Below, piece after piece: positions 1-15,490 of a stretch of 64,000 nt of DNA. Origin of the DNA: Ashinkailepas kermadecensis (Eukaryota > Arthropoda > Thecostraca > Neolepadidae). The notes under the pieces are model-generated. The model worked only from the letters and a program-made list of their open reading frames with translations. It had not been told where the DNA came from and did not search any database. Position 1 is the stretch's first letter, and the number at the start of each line of letters is the position of its first letter. The stretch covers positions 1 to 64,000 of the forward strand of contig JAOTOM010001607.1 in NCBI GenBank assembly GCA_034440615.1, written 5' to 3'. The position numbers and the translations under genes are program-made.

Positions 1-1229
1 AGGAACCTTCTCTTCACTCCGCGACAGGGACCTTCTTCACTCATGACAGGGACCTTCTCACTCATGACAGGACCTTCTCTCTACTCATGACAGGGACCTT
101 CACTCATGACAGGACCTTCTCTTCACTCATGACAGAACCTTCTCTTCACCATGACAGGGACCTTTCTTCACTCATGACAGGACCTTCTTCACTCATGACA
201 GGGACCTTCTTCACTCATGACAGGACCTTCTCTTCACTCATGACAGGGACCTTCTCTTCACTCATGACAGGAACCTTCTCTTCACTCATGACAGGGACCT
301 CTCTTCACTCATGACAGGGACCTTCTCTTCACTCATGACAGGGACCTTCTCTTCACTCATGACAGGGACCTTCTCTTCACTCATGACAGGACCTTCTCTT
401 CACTCATGACAGGGACCTTCTCTTCACTCATGACAGGGACCTTCTCTTCACTCATGACAGGGACCTTCTCTTCACTCACGACAGGGACCTTCTCTTCACT
501 CATGACAGGAACCTTCTCTTCACTCATGACAGGGACCTTCTCTTCACTCATGACAGGGACCTTCCTTCACTCATGACAGGGACCTTCACTATGACAGGAC
601 CTTCTTCACTCATGACAGGGACCTTCTCTTCACTCATGACAGGACCTTCTCTTCACTCATGACAGGGACCTTCTCTTCACTCATGACAGGGACCTTCTCT
701 TCACTCATGACAGGGACCTTCTCTTCACTCATGACAGGGACCTTCTCTTCACTCATGACAGGGACCTTCTCTTCACTCATGACAGGGACCTTCTCTTCAC
801 TCATGACAGGGACCTTCTCTTCACTCATGACAGGGACCTTCTCTTCACTCATGACAGGGACCTTCTCTTCACTCATGACAGGGACCTTCTCTTCACTCAT
901 GACAGGGACCTTCTCTTCACTCATGACAGGGACCTTCTCTTCACTCATGACAGGGACCTTCTCTTCACTCATGACAGGGACCTTCTCTTCACTCATGACA
1001 GGGACCTTCTCTTCACTCATGACAGGGACCTTCTCTTCACTCATGACAGGGACCTTCTCTTCACTCATGACAGGGACCTTCTCTTCACTCATGACAGGGA
1101 CCTTCTCTTCACTCATGACAGGGACCTTCTCTTCACTCATGACAGGGACCTTCTCTTCACTCATGACAGGGACCTTCTCTTCACTCATGACAGGGACCTT
1201 CTCTTCACTCATGACAGGGACCTTCTCTT
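1..1229. repeat. 24-bp minisatellite array (window edge)
   Basis: Tandem copies of a 24-bp unit built from TTCACTCATG followed by ACAGGGACCTTCTC. The left half (1-650) has many indels, giving 18-24 bp units. From about 655 to 1229 the copies are virtually identical (about 24 perfect units). The array starts outside the window. The unit length is a multiple of three, so it stays open as an octapeptide repeat on both strands, which is not evidence of coding. Confidence 0.97.
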
Positions 1230-1504
1230 TGTCCAAGAGCGGCCGACGTATGCGATTGATCCGCCTGCACGTCTAACTTTCGGCGGGAAGGTCAGAAACA
1301 CCGCGCGCGCAGAACCGGATGCTCACGTGTCTGAGCCAAGTATTTTGTTTTCGTCGCATGACAAGTTGTATAAATAATTTGCTGGTAAGCGTTCGAGTTA
1401 TGACAGTCTAAAGCTGGGATAGTCTAAATCCAGCTATCATCCGATGCTATCACCTGTGTTGTTCCCGTAAATGCGGTTACATCGGCATAGAACTCAGGTG
1501 GCGG

Positions 1505-1799
1505 GATCGGCGCCGGACTGGGCGAAGGGCGCTGTCACAAGTCCCATGACAAGACAATCCAGTGATCGGCACCGGACTGGGCGAAGGGCGCTGTCACAAG
1601 TCCCATGACAAGACAATCCAGTGATCGGCACCGGACTGGGCGAAGGGCGCTGTCACAAGTCCCCTGACAAGACAATCCAGTGATCGGCACCGGACTGGGC
1701 GAAGGGCGCTGTCACAAGTCCCATGACAAGACAATCCAGTGATCGGCACCGGACTGGGCGAACGGCGCTGTCACAAGTCCCATGACAAGACAATCCAGT
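1505..1799. repeat. 59-bp tandem repeat, five copies
   Basis: Five head-to-tail copies of a 59-bp unit beginning GATCGGCACCGGACTGGGCG. Starts fall at 1505, 1564, 1623, 1682 and 1741. Copies differ by only a few substitutions, so the expansion is recent. No coding sense is apparent. Confidence 0.96.
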
Positions 1800-4232
<2,433 letters not shown>

Positions 4233-5370
4233 GGCGGCGGTGAGACGAAGAGTTTGGGAGATGACGACGACGGTGGCGACATTTCGTAGTGTGACGATGA
4301 ATAACGAAAGGCGAGCACGAGTCCACGATGACGATGCTATGAAGACGTGAGATGGTGACGGAGCACGATGTGAGCTGATAACAATGAGGAGCCGATGAGA
4401 AAAGCGTGACAAAATGATGTGATGAGATAAACTCTGAATCGCATGGACAAGACTAGAGAAAACGTCTAAAAATACACCTGCATGCTTGTGCATCAGTATC
4501 GAGGAAACAAGCCCAATGTGATGCCAGTGCCACGCCAATGTCACCCATTACAGGACACGTTATCAACGCCACCGACATCTACGCTAAACTCTTGCCTATT
4601 CAAACAGTTGGTAATAGGCAGCAGCCAAGGTAGCAAGGTCTACCGGCCTTGCGCCCGGTGGACCTTGGATTATATTCTGGGACGGTGGCCAGCTTCAGAT
4701 GCCGACCGGGCCGGTTTACTCTTGCCTATGCATGGCTGCAGGGTTAAACTCGACGATGCAAGCCACGTTGTCTACATGGAAATGGGCTACCTGTTCCATA
4801 AATCAGCCGGCTCCCGACCGAGCTCGGTGGTCGCGCCGCTGTCACGACTTCCTCCCCCCCGCTCCGAGCAGACACTGGTCAAACCACAAGTTCAATCGGC
4901 ACACCGACAGCCGCATGGAAATAAATCGAGTGGCACACGGTGTCTGTCTCGGGGACGTCTCGACCCCGTTTGAATGGCACATGGTGTCTCGGAGACGTCT
5001 CGACCCAGTTTGAGTGCCGTGCGGCTCTGCAGACGTCTCAACTTGGCATGGCGCCAACAAATCAGGCCGCCAGGGCAATTCTGGGCAATTTCAGAGGTTT
5101 ATCGAGTCACAGGGCGATGTCAACGGAAATGTTCGAGGGATTCAAAAGTAGGCACCTTTCTCGTGAAATGTGATATTAATTGCTCCATTCTTTTGCATCA
5201 GTCTAGAACTTCTGACATGGAGTAATTTTGGGTGGTTCTTACGCACACAATAAACTTTTTTTATTTCTAAAGATCGATTTAGCACGAGGAATCCAACGGC
5301 TAATGATGCAACTTGTCGTACATCGGTTTCAAGGTACCCAGTTTAGGGTACACTGGATGAACTTTCCAGC
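4233..5370. other. Unassigned, with short degenerate repeat
   Basis: No exon recognised. A degenerate unit of about 43 bp containing GACGTCTCGACCC recurs three times between about 4930 and 5045. Codon patterns and ORF lengths are unremarkable. Confidence 0.5.
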
Positions 5371-8294
5371 GATGTGTCCCGCATCCCAGCCCCTGATGTG
5401 TCCCGTGCCACAGCCCCTGCTGTGTCCCGTGCCACAGCCCTTGATGTGTCTCGTGCTGCAGACCCTGATGTGTCCTGTGCTGCAGCCCCGGATGTGTCCC
5501 GTGCCACAACCCCTGATGTGTCCCGTGCCACAGCCCTTGATGTGTCTCGTGCTGCAGCCCTTGATGTGACCCGTGCTGCAGCCCTTGATGTGACCCGTGC
5601 TGTAGCCCCTGATGTGTCCCGTGCCACAGCCCTTGGTGTGTCCCGTGCCACAGCCCTTGGTGTGTCTCGTGCTGCAGCCCTTGATGTGACCCGTGCTGTA
5701 GCCCCTGATGTGTCCCGTGCTGCAGCCCCTGATGTGTCCCGTGCTGCAGCCCTTGATGTGTCCCGTGCTGTAGCCCCTGATGTGTCCCATGCTGCAGCCC
5801 TTGATGTGTCCCGTGCTGTAGCCCCTGATGTGCCCCGTGCTGCAGCCCTTGATGTGTCCCATGCTGCAGCCCCTGATGTGTCCCGTGCCACAGCCCTTGA
5901 TGTGTCCCGTGCTGCAGCCCTTGATGTGTCCCATGCTGCAGCCCCTGATGTGTCCCGTGCCACAGCCCTTGATGTGCCCCGTGCCACAGCCCCTGATGTG
6001 TCCCGTGCTGCAGCCCTTGATGTGTCCCGTGCCACAGCCCTTGGTGTGTCCCGTGCCACAGCCCCTGATGTGTCCCGTGTCACAGCCCTTGATGTGTCTC
6101 GTGCTGCAGCCCTTGATGTGACCCGTGCTGCAGCCCCTGATGTGTCCCATGCCACAGCCCTTGATGTGTCCCGTGCCACAGCCCCTGATGTGTCCCGTGC
6201 CACAGCCCCTGCTGTATCCCGTACCACAGCCCTTGGTGTGTCCCGTGCCACAGCCCTTGATGTGTCCCGTGCCACAGCCCCTGATGTGTCCCGTGCCACA
6301 GCCCCTGCTGTATCCCGTACCACAGCCCTTGGTGTGTCCCGTGCCACAGCCCTTGATGTGTCCCGTGCCACAACCCTTGATGTGTCCCGTGTCACAGCCC
6401 TTAATGTGTTTCGTGCTGCAGCCCCTGATGTGACCCGTGCTGCAGCCCCTGGTGTGTCCCGTGTCACAGCCCTTGATGTGTCCCGTGCTGCAGCCCCTGA
6501 TGTGTCCCGTGCTGCAGCCCCTGGTGTGTCCCGTGTCACAGCCCTTGATGTGTCCCGTGCCACAGCCCTTGATGTGTCCCGTGCCACAGCCCCTGCTGTG
6601 TCCCGTGCCACAGCCCTTGATGTGTCCCGTGCCACAGCCCTTGATGTGTCCCGTGCTGCAGCCCTTGATGTGTCCCGTGCCACAGCCCTTGATGTGTCCC
6701 GTGCTGCAGCCCCTGATGTGACCCGTGTCACAGCCCTTGATGTGTCCCGTGCCACAACCCTTGATGTGTCCCGTGCTGCAGCCCTTGATGTGTCCCGTGC
6801 CACAGCCCTTGATGTGTCCCGTGCTGCAGCCCCTGATGTGACCCGTGTCACAGCCCTTGATGTGTCCCGTGCTGTAGCCCCTGATGTGTCCCGTGTCACA
6901 GCCCTTGATGTGTCCCGTGCCACAACCCTTGATGTGTCTCGTGCTGCAGCCCTTGATGTGACCCGTGCTGCAGCCCCTGATGTGTCCCGTGCCACAGCCC
7001 CTGCTGTGTCCCGTGCTGCAGCCCTTGATGTGTCTCGTGCTGCAGCCCCTGATGTGTCTCGTGCTGTAGCCCCTGATGTGTCCCGTGTCACAGCCTTTGA
7101 TGTGTCCCGTGCTGCAGCCCCTGATGTGTCCCGTGTCACAGCCCTTGATGTGTCCCGTGCCACAACCCTTGATGTGTCTCGTGCCACAACCCTTGATGTG
7201 TCTCGTGCCACAGCCCTTGATGTGACCCGTGCTGCAGCCCCTGATGTGTCCCGTGCCACAGCCCCTGCTGTGTCCCGTGCTGCAGCCCTTGATGTGTCTC
7301 GTGCTGCAGCCCTTGGTGTGACCCGTGCTGCAGCCCCTGATGTGTCCCGTGTCACAGCCCTTGATGTGTCCCGTGCCACAACCCTTGATGTGTCCCGTGC
7401 CACAGCCCCTGCTGTGTCCCGTGCTGCAGCCCCTGATGTGTCCCATGCTGCAGCCCCTGATGTGTCCCGTGCCACAGCCCTTGATGTGTCCCGTACTGCA
7501 GCCCTTGATGTGTCCCGTGCTGCAGCCCCTGATGTGTCCCGTGTCACAGCCCTTGATGTGTCCCGTGCCACAACCCTTGATGTGTCTCGTGCTGCAGCCC
7601 TTGATGTGACCCGTGCTGCAGCCCCTGATGTGTCCCGTGCCACAGCCCCTGCTGTGTCCCGTGCTGCAGCCCCTGATGTGTCCCATGCTGCAGCCCCTGA
7701 TGTGTCCCGTGTCACAGCCCTTGATGTGTCCCGTACTGCAGCCCTTGATGTGTCCAGTGCTGCAGCCCCTGATGTGTCCCGTGCCACAGCCCTTGATGTG
7801 TCCCGTACTGCAGCCCTTGATGTGTCCCGTGCTGCAGCCCCTGATGTGACCCGTGTCACAGCCCTTGATGTGACCCGTGCTGCAGCCCTTGATGTGTCCC
7901 GTGTCACAGCCCTTGATGTGTCCCGTGCCACAACCCTTGATGTGTCTCGTGCTGCAGCCCTTGATGTGACCCGTGCTGCAGCCCCTGATGTGTCCCGTGC
8001 CACAGCCCCTGCTGTGTCCCGTGCTGCAGCCCCTGCTGTGTCCCATGCTGCAGCCCTTGATGTGTCTAATGCTGTAGCCCCTGATGTGTCCCGTGCTGTA
8101 GCCTCTGATGTGTCCCGTGCTGCAGCCCTTGATGTGTCCCATGCTGCAGCCCTTGATGTGTCCCGTGCTGTAGCCCCTGATGTGTCCCGTGCTGTAGCCC
8201 CTGATGTGTCCCATGCTGTAGCCCCTGATGTGTCCCATGCTGCAGCCCCTGATGTGTCCCGTGCTGCAGCCCCTGATGTGTCCCATGCTGTAGC
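5371..8294. repeat. 24-bp minisatellite array, about 121 copies
   Basis: About 2.9 kb of tandem 24-bp units made of CCCGTGCTGCAG followed by CCCTTGATGTGT. Variation is confined to a few sites: GCTGCA, GCCACA, GTCACA or GCTGTA, and CCT or CTT. Because 24 is divisible by three, ORFs of about 1000 residues exist on both strands. Variants change amino acids freely in every frame, no start or splice context is convincing, and the flanks are non-coding. I read it as non-coding. Confidence 0.97.
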
Positions 8295-9485
8295 CATGAC
8301 GAGACGGCGGTCCGGCTTCGCTTCCACACTGATAGCCAGAAGTTGCGGTGCAGAAGTGGAGTCCGTGGCTCCACAATCAACTCAGAATACCTTGGATATC
8401 GACGAGATTTGAACAATGGAGAGCATGGAACAAGCACCAGCTAGTGCATCAGCATGGACCATACGCGATGCGCAGTGTTCGCAAGGTGATGCCAATTTGA
8501 AGGCTAACCTGTCCCATGACAAAAACTGTCGATAACCGATGGGCTGGTTTACGTAAGCAGCACTACATCATCTTTCGGTACTCAATGATGCTAACAACAC
8601 AGTAAGCATGCAAATTGGTGCTTTCGCCGCCGGAGGTAAGTTATCACAATAACAACCGAGCGCGTGTGACCACACGGAAATTTGTAAAGTAAATGGCGGA
8701 TGTGGATACAGTTACGTAGCTATATAAGCATGCCCTAATGAATGAAGAGCAAGGTGTACATTACTCGTGACAATACGGAATATTTTCCGTTTCAGCTGGT
8801 TCAGAAATTTCAGCCTAGCTTTTGTATATACATCTTGCACCTCCGACTGGTGGAACGTTTAGGAGAACCACTAAAAAGGCACATTACTATGAATTACGAA
8901 AGTAATGTATTTCGGTATTTTAATGGTAGTGTGTGTGTCAACTGATAATACTCTGAGATACGCGAGGACCAGAACCCGCGATCCTGACCTCGCACCAGCC
9001 CGAGGGTGGATTAGGCCAGTTGGTCACTCGGCCAACCACACACATCACGTTTCGCTTCCAGCCTTTGCGCAAGCGGTCTCATTCACATGCGATGAGCGTT
9101 GGTCTGGTCGACTTCTGTTGCAACGTTAATCGCTTCGTTGCTGCCAAATCAGTTTTCCCGTCCATGGATCAGATACGTAAATCAGATTGCAGTGTTGGGC
9201 CGATGCTGTGATTGTGAAGCACAGCACATTCCGATCACTATCTGCACCGCAGTAGGGCGTATAATCGTCCCGAAATGCCAGAAACCCACAAGTGCTATTG
9301 GATCGTAGAAATAGACGTCGAGCGTCGAAGCAGCCTTGAACAAGACTGGTGCGTCATTGTGAATGCTGAAGAGCCCCACAGGGAGATCTAGCCGAAATGA
9401 AGAACTGGACGACCCATGGGAAAAACAAATAGTCATGCCCTGTCTCATAGTCTGGAACCTGGATGAATTCAGTGAGAGGTACTGA
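8295..9485. other. Unassigned, with a possible tRNA-derived SINE relic
   Basis: No exon recognised. On the minus strand at about 8963-9038 there is an A-box-like GGCCGAGTGACC. About 45 bp further on is a B-box-like GCGGGTTCTGGTCC. The order and spacing of a tRNA-derived SINE head are right, but both boxes are degraded and no tail or target duplication was found. Confidence 0.35.
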
Positions 9486-12026
9486 CAGGGGCGGTCGGCC
9501 CATGTAAGGCACTAAGGCAGTGCCTCACCTGAGTAGAGCTGGGAAGTACTTTTGTATATATTTCCATACAAATGCTTTCATGCCCTGGAAAATAGCAAAG
9601 TTGAAAAACTGGAAACAAATATGAATTGGTGACTCGTAATTATGGTGACAATTGAAGTTCACATTTACATCTTAGCTTCAAAACAGCTCTATCACCGGTC
9701 GGCAAAGGCAAAGGCACATGTCGCCATATATTGCGCATTCGTTTCATAACAAGCGCAGGGTATGCGGCTTTTTTGAAATGCAGTCTATTCTATTCTTAAT
9801 GGAGATCGCTGTGTGAGGGACACTTTTGAGGTATATCGGGCCATGTTTTGCACAAAAATGTTTCCATTTATTCGTGAGAACAAGGCAATGTGAGGAATTG
9901 AAGGGCAGGAGAAAGTTACCTATCCACCCACTTAGGTAGATACGAGAAGTGACAAATACTCGAACCGAAAGCCGAACGAGGAAGATTGTTAGTGACCAGT
10001 GGACTCTTACTGGACTTTGATGCGATGCTTAGTCAGCTCTGTAAATTCCATGCATTCACTAGTGTTTCCAGGACGGACATACCAGTCCAGCGAACAAAAA
10101 GAAACAGTGATTTAGAGTAAACATGTTCTTCGGTCTCAAATTATGCAAAACCTAGTATCATTTTATGAAAAAGTGTTGCTCTGAGCTCATGCTTAGGTAA
10201 TTAGGCACGTTTAAATCCCAGGAATTTGGAAATTTGTGAGAATTAGTTTTTACTTGGCCGTACCAAACGACTCAAAACCAACTTCTTGGATCTGCACAAT
10301 GCATAGATGTGTATCTTGATGTAATTTGAAATAATTTTAAATTCATATCTTTGGGAAATGAAAACTTTTTGACATAAGCACTTCAAGTTGTACATATATC
10401 TCAATAAGCAGTCATTTCACCAAGAAAAGAAGGTATCATTGTGCTTTAAAGTGGTAACAAGACAAACAAACAAACAAAATATAAATTTTACACACATTTT
10501 CCTCCATAAAGCAAACAAATGGGTTAAGTTTGGTTTGGTTTGGTTAGTTTAGGTTTTTTAAGTAGGATTTTGTTTGTTTGTTAATTTTTGTGTTAAATTT
10601 TGGAACTCATTTTTTGTCTTCAAATGCAGCTGACGATAGGTTAGGGTGGACTTTGTTGTTTTTATTTCAAAAGTGTTAAAAAAATAAATTGTTTAAAATA
10701 TTTATAATTATTTTAAATAACAATTATCCAAAGTGAGGTTAGCCTAGGTTAGGTTGTTATGTTGCATTTTTATTGCATTCTTTAAACTAACTTTTTTTAT
10801 TTCAACTAAAGTTTTTATTTCATTTAAAAATGAAATAAAAACTGATTTTTATTTCATTTGTTACCTAACTCAAAGCCCACTTTCTGTTGTTATTTTGTTC
10901 ACAACCTGAAAAGCACGCATTTGCACAGAAAATGAGTGGTCCCATCATCTTAGTCACCTTCATGAACATTGCATTGGAGTGATAAATTCCAGGAATTCAT
11001 AAAAATTCACCCTAAAGCATGAATTTACTGAAAAGAACATCAAGATCTATCAACTAACATTTCAAACAGCCACAGAAGAAAACATCTTTTGTGACAATGC
11101 AGATGTAGGCTATACCTTTCACTTCAACAACATTTGGGAAGTATACAGAAGAAGTACGTTGTGTGGGGCAGTATATTTTGAAGAATAATGTAATATTACA
11201 ATAAAAACATAACCCAACCTAACCTGACCTAACCTAACATAATCTACTCATGCTAGATCACCTAATCCTACTCATACTCGATTACGTAATCCTACTGATG
11301 CTGGATCACCTAATATCACTACATCACTGGAGGATTATGTATCATCTGCAGTATCAATGCTAGGCGACATGATTTCAAATAAATAAAATCTTGCTTATAT
11401 GTTATTTCCCAAAGAAATGGCACCGAAAGAAGTTGCTGGGTAAGCTTTAACAAGTCCAGTCGATGCATTCTTGTTTTTGATTTGCTCTCAGGTCTTCTAT
11501 ATGAACAACAAATGTAGTTTTTGTTGGCAAGCAAAACTAGTTGGATTTTCCTTAGATAACTATTTTTGGTGTGTCATGCTTGAGTAGAATGAACAAAAGT
11601 AGTCATGCCTATATTAGGAAAAATTGTTGACAGTCCATACAATATATTTGTGTGTGTATGTTAAGAAGTAGTCATGCAAAGACCCATTTGACATAAAATA
11701 TCTTGCTTAATGTTTGCTTCAGTTTACCAAAGTACATGCACAACTTAGCATAACTGTATGAATTTTAGTTTTTGCAAACAATTGTGAGCAGAAACTTTTT
11801 ATCTGAGTCAACATCATTCCTGGATCTGCTCCTGGATCTATGGAATCCACCTCAAAATCTTCAGCCAGAGGCACCCCTCAGAGAAACAGCTGTGAATTTT
11901 CGGAATCAAAGAAATAAAGTTTGGAAAATCCGACGACATTTTGTTCTGGGGAGGGGGAGGGGGGGGGGGGGCGTAGTCGCGATTTTTTTCTGCCTCACCT
12001 CATTTGGGTGCCACGTACCGCCCCTG
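9486..12026. mobile_element. hAT-like DNA transposon, non-coding, 2.5 kb
   Basis: The element starts CAGGGGCGGT at 9486 and ends with the complementary ACCGCCCCTG at 12026, giving 10-bp perfect terminal inverted repeats of hAT type. Flanking octamers are GGTACTGA on the left and GGTACTAT on the right, a 6/8 match to the 8-bp duplication expected of hAT elements. The left subterminal region carries a small hairpin (AGGCACT ... AGTGCCT). The interior is AT-rich, with a 13-base G run near 11950, and shows no transposase-like ORF. It is therefore a non-autonomous or decayed copy. Family assignment is inferred from the ends only. Confidence 0.7.
10809..10842. repeat. 34-bp perfect palindrome
   Basis: AGTTTTTATTTCATTT is followed by two bases and its exact reverse complement, inside the AT-rich interior of the hAT-like element. 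It could form a cruciform. No function is assigned. Confidence 0.8.
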
Positions 12027-12274
12027 GGTACTATAATTCTTACTAAGATGTTGCGGCCACGTCCGACCTTGTGAGGAGCTGTCTGGATCGCCGCTTACTG
12101 ATTGCAATGGCCAGCGGGTGTTTGTTTGGTGTTGGGTATTTGCCAGCTGCCCGCAGCTGTCGGCAGCAGCTGCGGATGCATCATGGCTGCGTTCGGCAGT
12201 CGGTTACATTTATCGTGCGTTTCAAGTCCGTGTGCACGGCCGTGCTCCTCCAAACACACGTGCAGTCGACAACG

Positions 12275-12560
12275 GAGACGACGAAACCGTGTCTCGTTCT
12301 CCTTCGAAACCTTTCCTCATTCTCCTCCGAATCCCCGCCTTCCAATCTCCTTCGATCGGTGTCTCATTCTCCTTGGAAACGGTGTCTCATTCTTCCTCGA
12401 AACCTTGTCGCATTCTCCTTCAAACCCGTGTCTCATTCTAGTTCGAAACCGTGTCCCACTCTCCGTCGAAACCCTGGCGCATTCTCTGTCGAAACCGTGT
12501 CTCATTCTCCTTCGGAACCGTGTCTCATTCTCTGTCGAAACCGTGTCTCGTTCTTCTTCC
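12275..12560. repeat. Degenerate 24-bp minisatellite
   Basis: About twelve imperfect copies of a 24-bp unit containing GAAACCGTGTCTCATTCTCC. Divergence between copies is high, so this array is older than the ones at 655-1229 or 5371-8294. ORFs across it are serine-rich repeats in every frame. Confidence 0.9.
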
Positions 12561-12660
12561 CCACCTACCAACTCCTGGCGAAGCCCTTCAACCCGAGTGT
12601 CCCGTTAAGTGATTGCTCGTCACAATTAGGTGTGAGTACCTGGCACCCATGATATTCGAC

Positions 12661-15490
12661 GCTGAAACATAACTACAAATATTCGTCCACGCCTGGAGGC
12701 CATCCGATCTGATCTAGCTCTCGGCATTGGGGCTGTCATCGCTGCAGATTCTGTGCTGGCACGCTTTGTATCGGGGTCGGTGTGTGGTAGAGAGGACGAG
12801 CAATTCGACGCGACTCAACTGTGCACTGTATCACCATGTTCGCTGGGGCTGGCAGAACTTGACACGAATGCTGTTTACAACGGCAAATACCACGTATGAT
12901 CAGCGGTCGAATATAATTATTGCACCTAGACGGTGGTGTTGGCGACGCCAATTCGATACAACATAGCATTTGGGAAAACGGTATTTGCAAATAAGCTTTG
13001 CATCAAAAATATTCTGGGATCTTGCAATAGTACGCAGTGTTCATATTGGCAGCGCGTTTCGAGATAATCCTCCATCCTATTAGAGGAGGATATTTACTCT
13101 TACCTCGTTCTACGCCCATCGAAATACGTGCGTTTCTGCGCGTTTCCCACTTCAGCTTCCATCAATTCCAGTTGAGATATGTTTGCCTTCCCGATTTTGG
13201 ACAACCCAATGCTTTGGCGAGCTGATTTGCATCTAGTGCTGAGGAAATGTGGGAATATCTTCACTGGGCCATCAAGGCCGTCACTTGGCACCTCCAGGCC
13301 GGCATATTAAAGGAGGCCCTTGCGGTTAGCCATTGCCCAACACCACCTGTCGCTTCACACATCAGAGGGGTGACGTTTACATGAATTTGTGGACACCTTC
13401 TTAACACTTGGTCCCGCTTCTGAGGATTCTTAACACTTGGTCCCACTTGCCAGCTTTTTACCTGTTGTACAGCCTCGTCACCACCCATCAACTGCGGAGT
13501 TGTGCACCATACATCGTACGCTACCGTGTGTGTGTGGCCATTTGACGTCATCTGCATGGTTTCCTGCAACTTCCCGGTGTAGACGTCCAGGAGTCCCAGC
13601 CAGAGTCTTTTGGGTGGGGGGAGGGGGGGTTGCAGCCGCGTCTCAGGATCCCACCAAGATCGACAAGTAGACATTGTTAACCGATCAAACAGCTGATAGT
13701 GCAGCTGTATACAAATCGAGCCATCTTTGCATGCATCGAGGTTCGTGTTCACTTGGTCGGCCGTCCGAGATGTTCAGTTCACCACGCGCGACTGGCTGGG
13801 GGTAAGCCATGGCGGCCGGACAGCACGGAGACCCCGCTCGCCGGCGACTTCCGTCGTTTCTGCGCGTGTGGCGTCGGTCCGCTGCCCCCGTCGTGACGAC
13901 ACATCCGTCGTGACGACACACCCGTCGTGACGACACACCCGTCGTGACGCATGCACGGCACCACGTCGCGCTTCGGCGGGCACGGCGAGACGCTGCGGCC
14001 GATCTGAGATAGCTGTCCCACTGTAGCAGCAAATCCTTCCCTTTCCCTGGCCATCACTGTTAGGCTTGGAAGCGAGCTCATTTCCGACAGGGTATGTGGC
14101 CGGACCCCGCCAGACCGCTCGGCCAGCTGACGCTATGGTCTGCAAACTGGTCTTGTGCCACTCCAAGGCCCGGTATAGGCACTCTCTCTACTCTCTGCGC
14201 CACACATAGCACTACTTGCTGACAAAACATTTGCCGTTTTTGTTTTGTGTCGTGGTCAGGAATTGTTCAATGTCAACTTTATGATCTAAAATGAGCATCT
14301 CTCGTAAACGCAAATTGTGTTTTCGTAGTTATTACTATTTCACCTGGAATGATTAATGAGGTCCCGCATAAAACCTGAGGAAGTAAGAGGCATCACGTAT
14401 TCGTTTTCTTCTGTCTGTCTATGGAATCGTTCGATGTACGCCCAAGGCATTAAAAGATGCCAGCCGCCGGGTCCGTAGAGCAGTGGCAGAATGACTTCCG
14501 GTCCTTAGGATAGTGATTCAGTTATCTGGCTGGCACACACTACCGCTTTAATTTTGCTTCAATGAGGCTGGGACATGGACGTTTGGTCACAGGCGGCAGC
14601 TGCATTCAAATCCGCAGGTGGCGCCGATGGCCTTCAGTTAACCGCTCCTCGTCGTTATTGAAACCAATCCTCTCTTGTCCCCCTGCCAAACACTCGTGGC
14701 AGGTAAAAGATCTTACCTCGCCTTCCCCATGCGTGCGAGGAAAAATTTTCCGTCTTCAGTAAAACTGGCTTCACTTGGGGTGGTGGAGTGAATGCTCTCA
14801 GAAGTTCTTTGTCTCACGTGGTCTCTCATTTTGTGACACCTCGCTTTGTGAGGCCATTGTGAGACCTCTGATTTCAATGTCACCCAAGCACCAGATTACA
14901 GACCGACATCTCACCTATATCATGGCAATTCATCGAACTGGCACTGTAATGCCTCTCACTCTGCTCACAATATGAAATTTAATGAGGAAATCCAGGGTGG
15001 TGCCCTTCGTTTGCAGCAGACGTGAAGTCATTTCATCACGAAGCTCGGCATCTGGACATCAGCAAACATCGAACGACCACTTTATGTTTTGTTTTTTTAA
15101 AGAGAACGAACCAACGCGAAAGGCCCACTTAAAGTTCGACTTTAGGTTATCAGCGACACATTCAGCTGTCGAAGCAATTTAGCGTCGTCACTTTCTCATG
15201 TCGAATGGCCGTGGGAAGCCGAAATCCCAAGCAGCCAGCGAGATGTGAAGCCTTACTGTTGCAAGACAAGTGCGCTACCATTAGGCAATCGAGCCCCCAT
15301 CATTTATTGGTTGTGAATAGGTCACCACTAGCGGGACAGTGCCGGGTATGTCGCCATCGTCTCTGACAACTGCACGGACGCAGAACGAACGCCGGTGACG
15401 CAGATGTGATGAACAGAATGACGACAAACCAGCATGCAGCAATTGGGAACCTCGGGATGGATTCCTAGCAAGCTGAGATCCATAATTCCG
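12661..15490. other. Unassigned, with 17-bp array and tRNA-like relic
   Basis: No exon I can support. A 17-bp unit (ACACCCGTCGTGACGAC) recurs about four times at 13885-13949. On the minus strand at about 15222-15297 there is a D-arm/A-box-like stretch (TTGCCTAATGGTAGCGCA) followed by an anticodon-loop-like CTTGCAA. This resembles a tRNA-derived SINE head with the B box lost. The rest gave no pattern. Confidence 0.4.

Noticed and set aside
5329..8412. ORFs of about 1000 residues ([17 protein letters not shown] and [12 protein letters not shown]) as a giant repetitive protein
   Set aside because: The 24-bp period keeps frames open on both strands. Variants are non-synonymous in every frame, and no promoter, splice or start context supports coding.
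13261..13752. Minus-strand ORF after a strong pyrimidine tract near 13610 considered as an exon
   Set aside because: The acceptor-like tract is a C-run. The translation (LWLGLLDVYTGKLQ) matches no family I know, and no partner exon was found.
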